Below are positions 1-7,116 of a stretch of DNA of 37,180 nucleotides, one piece after another (within the stretch, counting starts at the first letter, position 1; each line of letters opens with the position of its first letter). This DNA comes from CAYPZL01 sp964415045. GTDB lineage: Bacteria > Planctomycetota > Phycisphaerae > Sedimentisphaerales > Anaerobacaceae. The translations under genes and the position numbers were made by a program. Where the stretch lies: assembly GCA_964415045.1 (NCBI GenBank), contig CAYPZL010000032.1:1-37180 (forward strand), read 5' to 3'. The notes beneath the pieces were generated by a model. The model was not told where the DNA came from. It did not search any database and was given only the letters and a program-made list of their open reading frames with translations.

Positions 1-152
1 ATGGAGATTAGGCTTATATTCTTCAAGGAAATCGTTGGTGTGATTTCCTTGAAGACAGAGGTTAAACATCTACACCCAAAGCACTTACGTTCTCGGGAGG
101 AAAAATCGACAAGGAGATTTTTCCTCCCTAAAGTAAGCCTAATCTCCATTTT
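1..152. repeat. Structured terminal inverted-repeat element (MITE-like)
   Basis: Positions 1-16 (ATGGAGATTAGGCTTA) are exactly the reverse complement of 137-152. Inside lie two perfect hairpins of the same design. Hairpin A pairs 21-33 with 42-54 (13-bp stem, 8-nt loop). Hairpin B pairs 95-107 with 116-128 (13-bp stem, 8-nt loop). Both stems close on an AATC/GATT end and share an AGGAAA-type core, so they look like duplicates. The right edge runs into TTTTGCAAAACTC (149-161), and a second inverted copy begins at the far end of the window. No coding capacity is apparent. It resembles a non-autonomous mobile element or a structured intergenic repeat; the family is not recognised. Confidence 0.8.
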
Positions 153-161
153 GCAAAACTC
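149..161. repeat. TTTTGCAAAACTC half-copy of the 19-bp repeat
   Basis: TTTTGCAAAACTC abuts and overlaps the right arm of the structured element at the window start. It matches the right part of CTGAACTTTTGCAAAACTC, whose fuller copies lie at 1769-1787 and 6423-6441. The matching left part occurs at 37133-37148, next to the second copy of the element. The core TTTTGCAAAA is itself a palindrome. Confidence 0.6.
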
Positions 162-300
162 TACTTCCTCATTTTACCCGCGAATAGGGAAAGTCGGGTT
201 AGGTCTTATGCTCCGTGTGCTCTGCGTCTCGGTGGTGAACCGCCGGGGCGATGCGGTGGTCGGGGATGTGAAACAAAGCCAATTTGGCGTTGGGGTCGGG
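162..300. other. Intergenic stretch downstream of rtcB
   Basis: No gene is supported here. Around 210-241 there is a stretch containing CTCCGTGTGCTCTGCGTCTC, which resembles the low-complexity 'CTCTGCGTCTCTGTGGTGAA' type of dispersed intergenic repeat found in many environmental bacterial genomes. That resemblance is from memory. No convincing terminator was found after the rtcB stop codon. Confidence 0.4.
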
Positions 301-1731
301 TCAGCCTTTGACGCAGATCAGGGGTTCGAGGCGGGCGACTTTTCGGGCCAGGCCGGCGGTTTGGGTGGCATCGACGACGGCGGTCACGTCCTTGTAGGCG
401 CCCGGGGCTTCCTCGGCGACGCCACGCAGCGAGGCGCCGCGAATGAGGATTCCCTTTTGAGCGAGGTTCATGACGACGTCCTTTCCGTGCCAGCGTTTGG
501 TGGCCTGCTTTCGGCTCATGGCCCGGCCGGCCCCGTGGCAGCAGGAGCCGAAGGACAGCTCCATGCCGGTCTCCGTGCCGGCCAGGATGTAGGAGGCGGT
601 TCCCATGGTCCCGCCGATAAGCACGGGCTGGCCGGCCGCCCGCAAATCCTCGGGCAGCGAGGGATGGCCTGGGCCGAACGCCCGCGTGGCGCCCTTGCGA
701 TGGACATAGAGCTTCGTCGGCTTGCCCTCGACGGTGTGCTGCTCGACCTTGCAGGTGTTGTGCGAGACGTCGTAGAGCAGCCTGAGGTCGGCCTTGGGCA
801 GGACCTTCTCGAAGACCTGCCGCACGAGATGCGTCAGCACCTGGCGATTGGCCACGGCGCAGTTGATGCCCGCGCACATCGCTCCGTAGTATTGCCGGCC
901 CAGATCGGACTGGATCGGCGCGCAGGCCAGCTCGCGTTCGGCCAGCTCGATCCCGGCGCTCTGGGCCGCCTTGATCATCTTAGGCAGAAAGTCGGTGGCG
1001 ACCTGATGCCCCAGGCCGCGCGACCCGCAGTGGATGCTCACGACGACGTCGTTGAGATGCAGTCCGAATGTCTCGGCGATCTCGCCGTCGTAGAGGGCCG
1101 AGACGCGCTGGACTTCGAGGTAGTGGTTGCCCGAGCCGAGCGTGCCGACCTGCCTTTCCTGGCGGTCCTTGGCATGGCTGGAGACGTAGCGCGGCTGGGC
1201 GTCGGCCATGCGTCCGTTCTCTTCGGTGTGGGCCAGGTCCGCACGCGTGCCGTAGCCGGCCTCGACCGCCCACTCGCCCCCGCCGCGCAGCATCTCGTCC
1301 ATCTCGATCGACGAGAGCTTGAGCTTGCCCTTGCTGCCGACGCCGGCCGGGATGCGCTGCGCCAGCAGATCGGCGAGGCGCTCCTTCAACGGGACAATCT
1401 CGTCGGCTGTCACCCCGGTGCACAGGGCGCGCACGCCGCAGGCGATGTCGAAGCCCACCCCGCCGGCCGAGATGATCCCGCCCCGGTCCGGATCGAAACC
1501 CGCGACGCCGCCGATGGGAAAGCCGTACCCCCAGTGCGCGTCCGGCATCGCGTACGAGCCTTGCACCACGCCCGGCAGCGAGGCCACGTTGGCCGCCTGC
1601 TTGTAGACCTGCTCGTCCATCCCCCGCATGAGTTCGTCATCGGCATAGACCACCACCGGAACCTGCATGGTCCCGAACGGCCCGATGACCCACTGACACT
1701 CGGACCGGCGTTTGACCTTCTCAGCGTACAT
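301..1731 (-). CDS. rtcB: RNA-splicing ligase RtcB
   Basis: This 476-residue protein is the cytoplasmic GTP- and Mn-dependent RNA ligase that joins 2',3'-cyclic phosphate (or 3'-phosphate) ends to 5'-OH ends in RNA repair. All family signatures are visible: GVGFDIACGVR (metal-binding Asp and Cys), GSGNHYLEVQ, SIHCGSRGLGHQ, DVSHN, and the CCHGAGR motif carrying the His that is guanylylated. The length is normal and the end LICVKG is typical of the family. The start is taken as the ATG at 1731, which has GAGG about six bases upstream; a TTG at 1749 would add six residues but lacks such a site. It is probably the last gene of a minus-strand series whose first member, archease (6456-6905), is its usual partner; a secreted esterase gene lies between them. 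Confidence 0.97.
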   Translation of the reverse strand: MYAEKVKRRSECQWVIGPFGTMQVPVVVYADDELMRGMDEQVYKQAANVASLPGVVQGSYAMPDAHWGYGFPIGGVAGFDPDRGGIISAGGVGFDIACGVRALCTGVTADEIVPLKERLADLLAQRIPAGVGSKGKLKLSSIEMDEMLRGGGEWAVEAGYGTRADLAHTEENGRMADAQPRYVSSHAKDRQERQVGTLGSGNHYLEVQRVSALYDGEIAETFGLHLNDVVVSIHCGSRGLGHQVATDFLPKMIKAAQSAGIELAERELACAPIQSDLGRQYYGAMCAGINCAVANRQVLTHLVRQVFEKVLPKADLRLLYDVSHNTCKVEQHTVEGKPTKLYVHRKGATRAFGPGHPSLPEDLRAAGQPVLIGGTMGTASYILAGTETGMELSFGSCCHGAGRAMSRKQATKRWHGKDVVMNLAQKGILIRGASLRGVAEEAPGAYKDVTAVVDATQTAGLARKVARLEPLICVKG

Positions 1732-1747
1732 ACGACCTCGGGATATC

Positions 1748-1802
1748 AAATATCAAAATGAAAATGTAGAGTTTTGCAAAAGTTCAGTGAAAATATCAAA
1801 AT
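1748..1802. repeat. 12-bp direct repeats bracketing a 19-bp palindromic repeat
   Basis: AAATATCAAAAT occurs at 1748-1759 and again, perfectly, at 1791-1802. The 31 bp between them contain GAGTTTTGCAAAAGTTCAG (1769-1787), the left copy of the inverted repeat that recurs at 6423-6441. The arrangement looks like a target-site duplication around a small insertion remnant, but could instead be a repeated regulatory site upstream of rtcB. Confidence 0.55.
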
Positions 1803-1808
1803 TGCGGA

Positions 1809-1826
1809 ATCCCGGCGCGCCGGGAT
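1809..1826 (-). terminator. GC-rich perfect palindrome between esterase gene and rtcB
   Basis: ATCCCGGCGCGCCGGGAT is an 18-bp perfect palindrome 111 bp after the esterase stop codon on the minus strand. It can fold as a CCCGG/CCGGG stem with a 4-nt loop. Downstream on the minus strand the U-rich sequence starts only about nine bases later and is interrupted, so intrinsic termination would be weak. It may also be a dispersed palindromic repeat. Confidence 0.3.
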
Positions 1827-1937
1827 GACTTTCTTCTCGTTGCTCTTTGACATTCTTGCTGAGTTCAGCATATCGGTTCTTCCCTGTCTATCGGTGATAT
1901 ACACTCGCATAATAAGCCGGCCATGATTGCTTCGATC

Positions 1938-4900
1938 TCAATCTGCATGACGCGTCTGCTTGAGCACCCATTTGGACGACTCCACACCGTCCAGAGGAAG
2001 ATTGAAACTCATCTGGCAGGTATTGGATCCGGCGTCGTAGACGGTCTGCCAGTAGTCGTTGCCGTGGACGGACTGGCCCAGCGGCACGAGCCGGCCATCG
2101 ACATCCTGGTATAAGACGTAGCCCGAAGCGCTTTCCAGCTTGTCGAATCGGATGGGCACGGCGCCAACACCGCCTCGGATATCTACTGTTACCTCGGGTT
2201 GCGAGGCCTGGATGATGATCGGATAGGTATCGGTCAGCACACCTCCCTCCACCGTCACACTGAGGTCATTTCCCTTCGCCTCACGATAAACGGTCTTCCA
2301 GGAACGTGGGTTCAGCGCGAGGTGAGTTCTGAAGGCCTCGTTGGGGCCGTAGTAATCGTCTGCGACGCGTGGCACCGTGATCCATTCCAGATCCATCTCG
2401 ACCTTGTCACCCGGCTTGAACTGGTTAACGCCTTCGGGCGGCACGAGGAGCAGGTCCAGATCGCAGCGTCCGTCTTTTTGAACCTTGTGAACCGGCATGG
2501 AGATCGTGGGGTGGCTCTGCATCTTGCCGTCGAATGAAGCGCGATAAGAGCGAATCACTAATGCACGACTTCCCGTCCCCCAGTTCTTTCCACTGATGTG
2601 GATGGCGCCGGGAAACGCAATCCACCACGGCCCCTCGGGGGATAACTCCACCTTGTCCACAAACAGCTCGTCCGGTTTCAGATTCAGAGGAACGTTCTGC
2701 TCGGCGATCAGGCCGGCTCCGTTTCCATAAGCGATCCGTGGCGTCACCAATTTGCCGGTGCGGCCCATCTTGAACAGCCACGCCTGCTCCGCCGAGAGTT
2801 TCCTGCGGAACCGGTAATCGAGCGTGTGGAAGGTTCGGGCATAATCATCCGTGCGCAGCGTCCGGACGGTGGCCGCGACGTCTACTTCGCGGTGCGGGCC
2901 GTAGCAGCCGTTGTAGCGAACTTCGGTCAAACACGGGCCGTGACTGAGGTAGGCCGTTTTCATTTCGGTAAAGGCAAGCTTGTTACCGCGGGCGTCATGG
3001 ACGCCGAGCCAGTCGCCTCCCCAGCCGGCATCGGTCCAACTCCATTTCTTCCCCTTCGAACCGTTTCGAGTCATGAGCATACGTACGTCGGTGATGGCGA
3101 TGTCGGTGGCGCTCATGTCCATATCCAGGCACATGGTTTCGCCCCAGCAGCCGATGGCCAATTGATCCCATCGTCCGTTGCGACCCCAGCCGACCAGAGA
3201 CAGTTGCGCGTGACTGGCCGACGGCAACGTGCCGTAGAATCCGTAGGCGATCCGCAGCTTGTATCGCGACGTTCCCGGCGACGCCGGAAGCATCGTGTAA
3301 GCGCGAAGGTAGGCGCCGAGTTCCCGATAGTGCCAGTTCTTGCTGAGTTGGACCGGGATACCGGTGGGCGTGCCGTCTTCGTCACACAGAATCGGGCAGA
3401 GCCCCGTGATGTTCGCCGGCCGGCCCAGATCCAACAGAAACGGCACTCGCACACACTCCTTTCCCGGATTATCCACGACAACCGTGAACTCATCGTAATC
3501 CCGGATATCCGTGTAACCTGTCTTCCACGTGCGTTGCAGACCCTTGACCCCGGCTTTCATGCAGTTGCTGTCACCCGCAAAGGTCACCGGCCAGTTCCGG
3601 TCGGGCGTGCTCACCTGAATCGACACGCGATCGTCGAGAACTGCGGCGCCCGGCATATTGCAGGTCAACGTGACACGCTGTCGCTCGCCCGCTTTCCAGG
3701 CTCCGCCAATTCGTTTCTCCACCTGCCAGTCGCCCGGATCACCCGTCAGGCGCACAGTCAGCTTTGCATCACGCCAGACCACCGGCACATTTTCATCCAG
3801 AGGGCCTGGAGTCAGTTCGGCCGTCAGCGTCAGACTCCCGGGCCAGGCAAGAAGATCGAGTACGCCTTCGCATTCGAGCCGATTTCCGGCTTTGTCCTCA
3901 AATTTCAGATCCAGCAAATCAAAATGCTGAACGAAACGCCCGGATTCCCAGAGCCGCACCGCGCTAAGACGTCCGACGTTCGTCTCGACGCCCGCCTTGC
4001 AGGTGACAGCCCGGTAGACCTTGCCGTCAATCTCGATTTCAATCGACAGTTTCGCCGGCGGCAGGGAGCCAAGCCGCTTAGCGCCGGCCTCAAGGGCTTG
4101 CCTGTAATCAAGATCGTCGTCCAGCAGCCCGAAGCGGGCATTCGCCAGATCATCCACATCAAGCATGAAGCCGAAGCGGCCGGACTCGATGCAGAGGACA
4201 TCAGCGGACTTGTCCTGCGGGCTTTTGCGCCAACCATTCAGCCAGTAGCCGAACGAATAATCTTTTTGGGCGACGGGGCAAGGCTTGTCCGGGCTCGTCT
4301 CGCCGGAGTCCGCGACCTGCCAGCGGAGATTGCGAAATCGAGGTTTGGCTCCACTCCAGCGTGTGCCGATGTGTTTGGGGCTTCCTTCGTCACCACGTTT
4401 CGGCCTCAGGCGTTCTTCGGGAGTGAGCTTGAGCCGTCTAACGTCTTTCCAACTGCCCAACGCATCTCCGGCTGCATTGTGGAAGTCCTGTGGACTCAAA
4501 ACAACCGCCTGCCATTTGTCGCCGCCGCGCAGTTGTGTTTCTGCGGCGTAATCATCAATTACGACGACCAGTGTGTCAGGTTGATCAGCAAGAACGTCAA
4601 TCGCGAGTGCGGCGCCTTCGGGAGCGGCGTATGTTTCGTCGGCGATCTTGTGTGTGCTGCGAGCCCATTGATCCGGCTTGTACGTAAACCACTCTTTTTC
4701 CCAATCGCCCTCGAATGACTCGATCAGCAACGACGGCTCGCGCGTTGCTCGAACACCCGCTGACACCAGTTCTCCCACGGTTGCGATTTGCAGCAGCGAC
4801 GAGACATTGAACGATTCGGCGGTATAGGCTCCGTAGTAGTATCCCGCGCCGGAAACCGGCTCGTCGAGCGGATACGTAACATTGGCGTAAACCCACAGAG

Positions 4901-6194
4901 GCCTTTCGACATTGCTCAGTGGCAGCTTCGCCGTCCACACGCCGTCGGCTTCTTCGGCTTTGGCATGATGCCAGAAGCGATGCACGGTGTTCTGCATATC
5001 TTCCGGCCCCTCGTCCGTCTTACCATGCTGCGTGTAAAAGACGTCTACCGAAACCACGGGTTTTGAACGATCGGGCCGAACGCTGAAGCTCGGCACGCCG
5101 TCATCGGTCTTCAGCGTCAGCGTCGTCTCAGGCGTCTGAGGAAAAGAGAAGCTGTCGCGCAAGTGCTGATCCATCCACAACATCGTGGCGACTTCGTACT
5201 GTGAAGTGTCCTGGTGGTTGTGGTGCGGCGAACACGTGACCCGCCACTGGTCGGCCCGGATTTCAGCAATGGCCTTGGGCAGATCGCCGATGCGTCCGTG
5301 GAAGTCATTCGACGGACTGAGGAAAATGATCGGGCAGGAGATCTCCTTCAGGCTCATATCATCGCCAAGCGTCGCACGGTACAGCGGACTGTCGTTGTGA
5401 CGATCGCTGATGCCTCCGCAGGACGGCGCCGCGGCTTTGACTCGCGGGTCGATGGCCGTCATGACCGTCAGTTTGCCGCCCATGGAGTGACCATAGACGC
5501 CGAGCCGGTCTGGATCGACTTGCCGCTGGTGCTCCAGAAACGTCAGGGCCCGGCGCGCGGCCAGGGCACAAAGAAACCACCCGCTGTTTCGCGGCGACTC
5601 CACCTCGTCCAGCGTCCATGCCGCCGGCTTTGCACTGGGAAACACGTTGCCGGGATTTCTGCCGGGGGCGTGATAGCCGTCAACGGCCCCCCAATCCGTC
5701 GTCCGTTTGTACCTGGGATCGTCACTCGCACCAGCCCAGAAGAGCTTCACCTCATTGGGAGTAACGCGATAGTCCGGAGCACTGATGCGTCCGGCCCACG
5801 CAATCGAAACCGTTGCGTATCGGCGTTTGGCATTTGCCAGGCACGCCTTGTGGTCGGCATACTGCCCACCACCATGAATCTGAACCAAGCCCAGGAGGTT
5901 GCTTCCGCCTTTAGGATAACCATATACCGCCGCCATCATGGCCTTTTGCCCCTTGAACACGCCAATCCGGTAACGCAACACGCTCAGGACAACGTTGTCC
6001 TCTTCCCATTCCTTGAGGATTTCGATCTCCAAAGGCTCTGCACGCGGATCATATCCCGCCCATAGCTGCCTGAGGGTCTGCGGCGCTACACCGTTTCTCA
6101 GGGGAGGCAGTGATTCCGCTTCGGCCTGAAGCGATTGATATATCAGTGCCGATACAACGAATACAAAGCAAATGAGATTGTTCTTCAGTACCAT
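1938..6194 (-). CDS. Secreted multidomain alpha/beta-hydrolase (esterase-like) with large uncharacterised C-terminus
   Basis: The 1418-residue product starts with a signal peptide (hydrophobic LICFVFVVSALIYQ, then QAEAE). Residues about 60-345 form an alpha/beta-hydrolase of the acetyl-xylan-esterase/dienelactone-hydrolase type: the oxyanion region contains QIHGGGQ, the nucleophile elbow is GHSMGG (Ser near 237), the likely acid lies in PSNDFHG, and the likely His in HHNHQD. Residues about 480-640 resemble a jelly-roll carbohydrate-binding module. The remaining roughly 780 residues match nothing I recognise; they are rich in Trp, Tyr and Gly, as in secreted polysaccharide-acting proteins. A role in deacylating an extracellular glycan is inferred, not shown. 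The gene separates archease from rtcB, is bracketed by 19-bp inverted repeats, and appears less GC-biased than its neighbours. The ATG at 6194 follows a GGTGGG stretch. Confidence 0.8.
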   Translation of the reverse strand: MVLKNNLICFVFVVSALIYQSLQAEAESLPPLRNGVAPQTLRQLWAGYDPRAEPLEIEILKEWEEDNVVLSVLRYRIGVFKGQKAMMAAVYGYPKGGSNLLGLVQIHGGGQYADHKACLANAKRRYATVSIAWAGRISAPDYRVTPNEVKLFWAGASDDPRYKRTTDWGAVDGYHAPGRNPGNVFPSAKPAAWTLDEVESPRNSGWFLCALAARRALTFLEHQRQVDPDRLGVYGHSMGGKLTVMTAIDPRVKAAAPSCGGISDRHNDSPLYRATLGDDMSLKEISCPIIFLSPSNDFHGRIGDLPKAIAEIRADQWRVTCSPHHNHQDTSQYEVATMLWMDQHLRDSFSFPQTPETTLTLKTDDGVPSFSVRPDRSKPVVSVDVFYTQHGKTDEGPEDMQNTVHRFWHHAKAEEADGVWTAKLPLSNVERPLWVYANVTYPLDEPVSGAGYYYGAYTAESFNVSSLLQIATVGELVSAGVRATREPSLLIESFEGDWEKEWFTYKPDQWARSTHKIADETYAAPEGAALAIDVLADQPDTLVVVIDDYAAETQLRGGDKWQAVVLSPQDFHNAAGDALGSWKDVRRLKLTPEERLRPKRGDEGSPKHIGTRWSGAKPRFRNLRWQVADSGETSPDKPCPVAQKDYSFGYWLNGWRKSPQDKSADVLCIESGRFGFMLDVDDLANARFGLLDDDLDYRQALEAGAKRLGSLPPAKLSIEIEIDGKVYRAVTCKAGVETNVGRLSAVRLWESGRFVQHFDLLDLKFEDKAGNRLECEGVLDLLAWPGSLTLTAELTPGPLDENVPVVWRDAKLTVRLTGDPGDWQVEKRIGGAWKAGERQRVTLTCNMPGAAVLDDRVSIQVSTPDRNWPVTFAGDSNCMKAGVKGLQRTWKTGYTDIRDYDEFTVVVDNPGKECVRVPFLLDLGRPANITGLCPILCDEDGTPTGIPVQLSKNWHYRELGAYLRAYTMLPASPGTSRYKLRIAYGFYGTLPSASHAQLSLVGWGRNGRWDQLAIGCWGETMCLDMDMSATDIAITDVRMLMTRNGSKGKKWSWTDAGWGGDWLGVHDARGNKLAFTEMKTAYLSHGPCLTEVRYNGCYGPHREVDVAATVRTLRTDDYARTFHTLDYRFRRKLSAEQAWLFKMGRTGKLVTPRIAYGNGAGLIAEQNVPLNLKPDELFVDKVELSPEGPWWIAFPGAIHISGKNWGTGSRALVIRSYRASFDGKMQSHPTISMPVHKVQKDGRCDLDLLLVPPEGVNQFKPGDKVEMDLEWITVPRVADDYYGPNEAFRTHLALNPRSWKTVYREAKGNDLSVTVEGGVLTDTYPIIIQASQPEVTVDIRGGVGAVPIRFDKLESASGYVLYQDVDGRLVPLGQSVHGNDYWQTVYDAGSNTCQMSFNLPLDGVESSKWVLKQTRHAD

Positions 6195-6455
6195 CTACCC
6201 ACCAGTAATAAGCTCCCTGCGCCAGTCCGCTACGGCCTGATTCATCGACAGATGCCATGCATGCCAACCGGTCGTCGGCCGGTGACAGGTAGAAACGCTC
6301 ACCGGCTGCGACTGCCGCGCGACACCCCGATTAAGGGCCATGCGTGCGACCGCGTGGCGCGCCAAGGCATATGCGAACAGTTTCGCTTCAACCCATCTTA
6401 TCTTCTTGTTCCTTATCAGATACTGAACTTTTGCAGAACTCCTGTTCGCATGTTA
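6195..6455. other. Intergenic region between archease and esterase gene
   Basis: No gene is supported. It contains the right 19-bp inverted repeat (6423-6441). That repeat lies within a wider inverted pair, ATGCGAACAG (6371-6380) and CTGTTCGCAT (6442-6451), which could form a 10-bp stem around a 61-nt loop. No clear -35/-10 pair was found for the esterase gene. Confidence 0.45.
6423..6441. repeat. Right copy of the 19-bp inverted repeat
   Basis: CTGAACTTTTGCAGAACTC is the inverted partner, with one mismatch, of the copy at 1769-1787. It lies 14 bp beyond the archease stop codon. Confidence 0.7.
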
Positions 6456-6905
6456 TTAGACGTCGACGATGCACTGGGCGAGCCAGTGGCCGTCGCGGCC
6501 CTGCTCGACTTTGAGATCCGCATACGTGGCGGCCTTGACCTCGACGGCGGGCTCGTGCCGGACGGGATCGACCGCTTCGCCCCAGGCCGTCGCACGCAGG
6601 CCGCCCTCGACGCGCGCGATCTCAAACCGGCTGAACAACATGTTCCGCTTTCCCATCTCGCAAAGCAAAGCGCTGAGCCAGCCCACCAGGAGGAGCCCGT
6701 CGTCCTCTTCGGCGCAGGTGATCTGCACCGCCTCTTTCGGCTCGATTCTCTCCAGGTCGGTGACGATCGACGTCATGGCCAGGGCGGCCTGGGCAAACGC
6801 TTCTTCCCGCGTCGGCCCGACGCCGCGAATCCCCATGTCCGCCGGATGCGAGTACAGCTCCCAGTACGCAGAGTCCATGGCAAACACCCAACAGATGCAT
6901 TCCAT
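6456..6905 (-). CDS. Archease (RtcB-activating protein)
   Basis: This 149-residue cytoplasmic protein belongs to the archease family, which promotes RtcB guanylylation and turnover. The family pattern is clear: YSHPADMGIRGVG near the N-terminus (metal-binding Asp region), REEAFAQAALAM, a central EDDGLLLVGWLSALL, and the C-terminal KAATYADLKVE followed by a final IVDV. The position usually occupied by His in the KA-TYH motif is Ala here, which is worth noting. The ATG at 6905 has GGAG about eight bases upstream; an internal ATG at 6878 would give a more typical N-terminus but has a poor ribosome site. It is transcribed towards rtcB, with the esterase cassette between them. Confidence 0.92.
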   Translation of the reverse strand: MECICWVFAMDSAYWELYSHPADMGIRGVGPTREEAFAQAALAMTSIVTDLERIEPKEAVQITCAEEDDGLLLVGWLSALLCEMGKRNMLFSRFEIARVEGGLRATAWGEAVDPVRHEPAVEVKAATYADLKVEQGRDGHWLAQCIVDV

Positions 6906-6977
6906 TTTCGCTCCATGGTACCAGGCGCCGGCCTTTTGCGAAATGGCGCACCCGGGGAATTTGCCCGGTCGCGCGAC

Positions 6978-7031
6978 GATGGATGGCCTCGCTTCGCTGG
7001 CAATGACAGGGAAGACTCCTATGGGTCATTG
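6978..7031. repeat. Dispersed GTCATTGC-type intergenic repeat
   Basis: On the minus strand 6978-7007 begins GTCATTGCCAGCGAAGCGAG, which resembles the GTCATTGCGAG...GAAGC dispersed element seen in intergenic DNA of many bacteria. CAATGAC (7001-7007) is followed by its inverted partner GTCATTG (7025-7031), allowing a small hairpin. It lies between archease and the beta-helix gene. The family resemblance is from memory. Confidence 0.4.
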
Positions 7032-7116
7032 CGCGCCGGGCAGCAAGCCCGCCCGCGCGAATGCGGGGGAAGCGATCTTCTTTCCGCGACAGTCGCGAGA
7101 CCTGCGAAGTACGATA

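Larger units (their letters stand above)
1769..6441. mobile_element. Putative inverted-repeat-bounded cassette carrying the esterase gene
   Basis: GAGTTTTGCAAAAGTTCAG at 1769-1787 is matched in inverted orientation by CTGAACTTTTGCAGAACTC at 6423-6441, with one mismatch in 19. Between them lies only the 1418-residue secreted esterase gene, and outside them lie rtcB and archease, a functional pair often found adjacent. The same repeat sequence flanks the structured elements at both window ends. No transposase is present, so mobility is inferred from structure and context only. Confidence 0.4.

Noticed and set aside
277..291. Possible rtcB terminator (GCCA/TGGC hairpin then T-rich)
   Set aside because: The stem is only four pairs and the T-run is interrupted; too weak to call.
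1..1761. Long plus-strand open frame opposite rtcB
   Set aside because: It is antisense to a gene with every RtcB signature, its product has no recognisable domain, and long antisense frames are expected in GC-rich coding DNA.
6933..6946. CTTTTGCGAAATGG upstream of archease as another copy of the terminal-repeat border
   Set aside because: It matches CTTTTGCAAAATGG at 13 of 14 bases, but the palindromic core is broken and neither flank continues the similarity, so chance is as likely.
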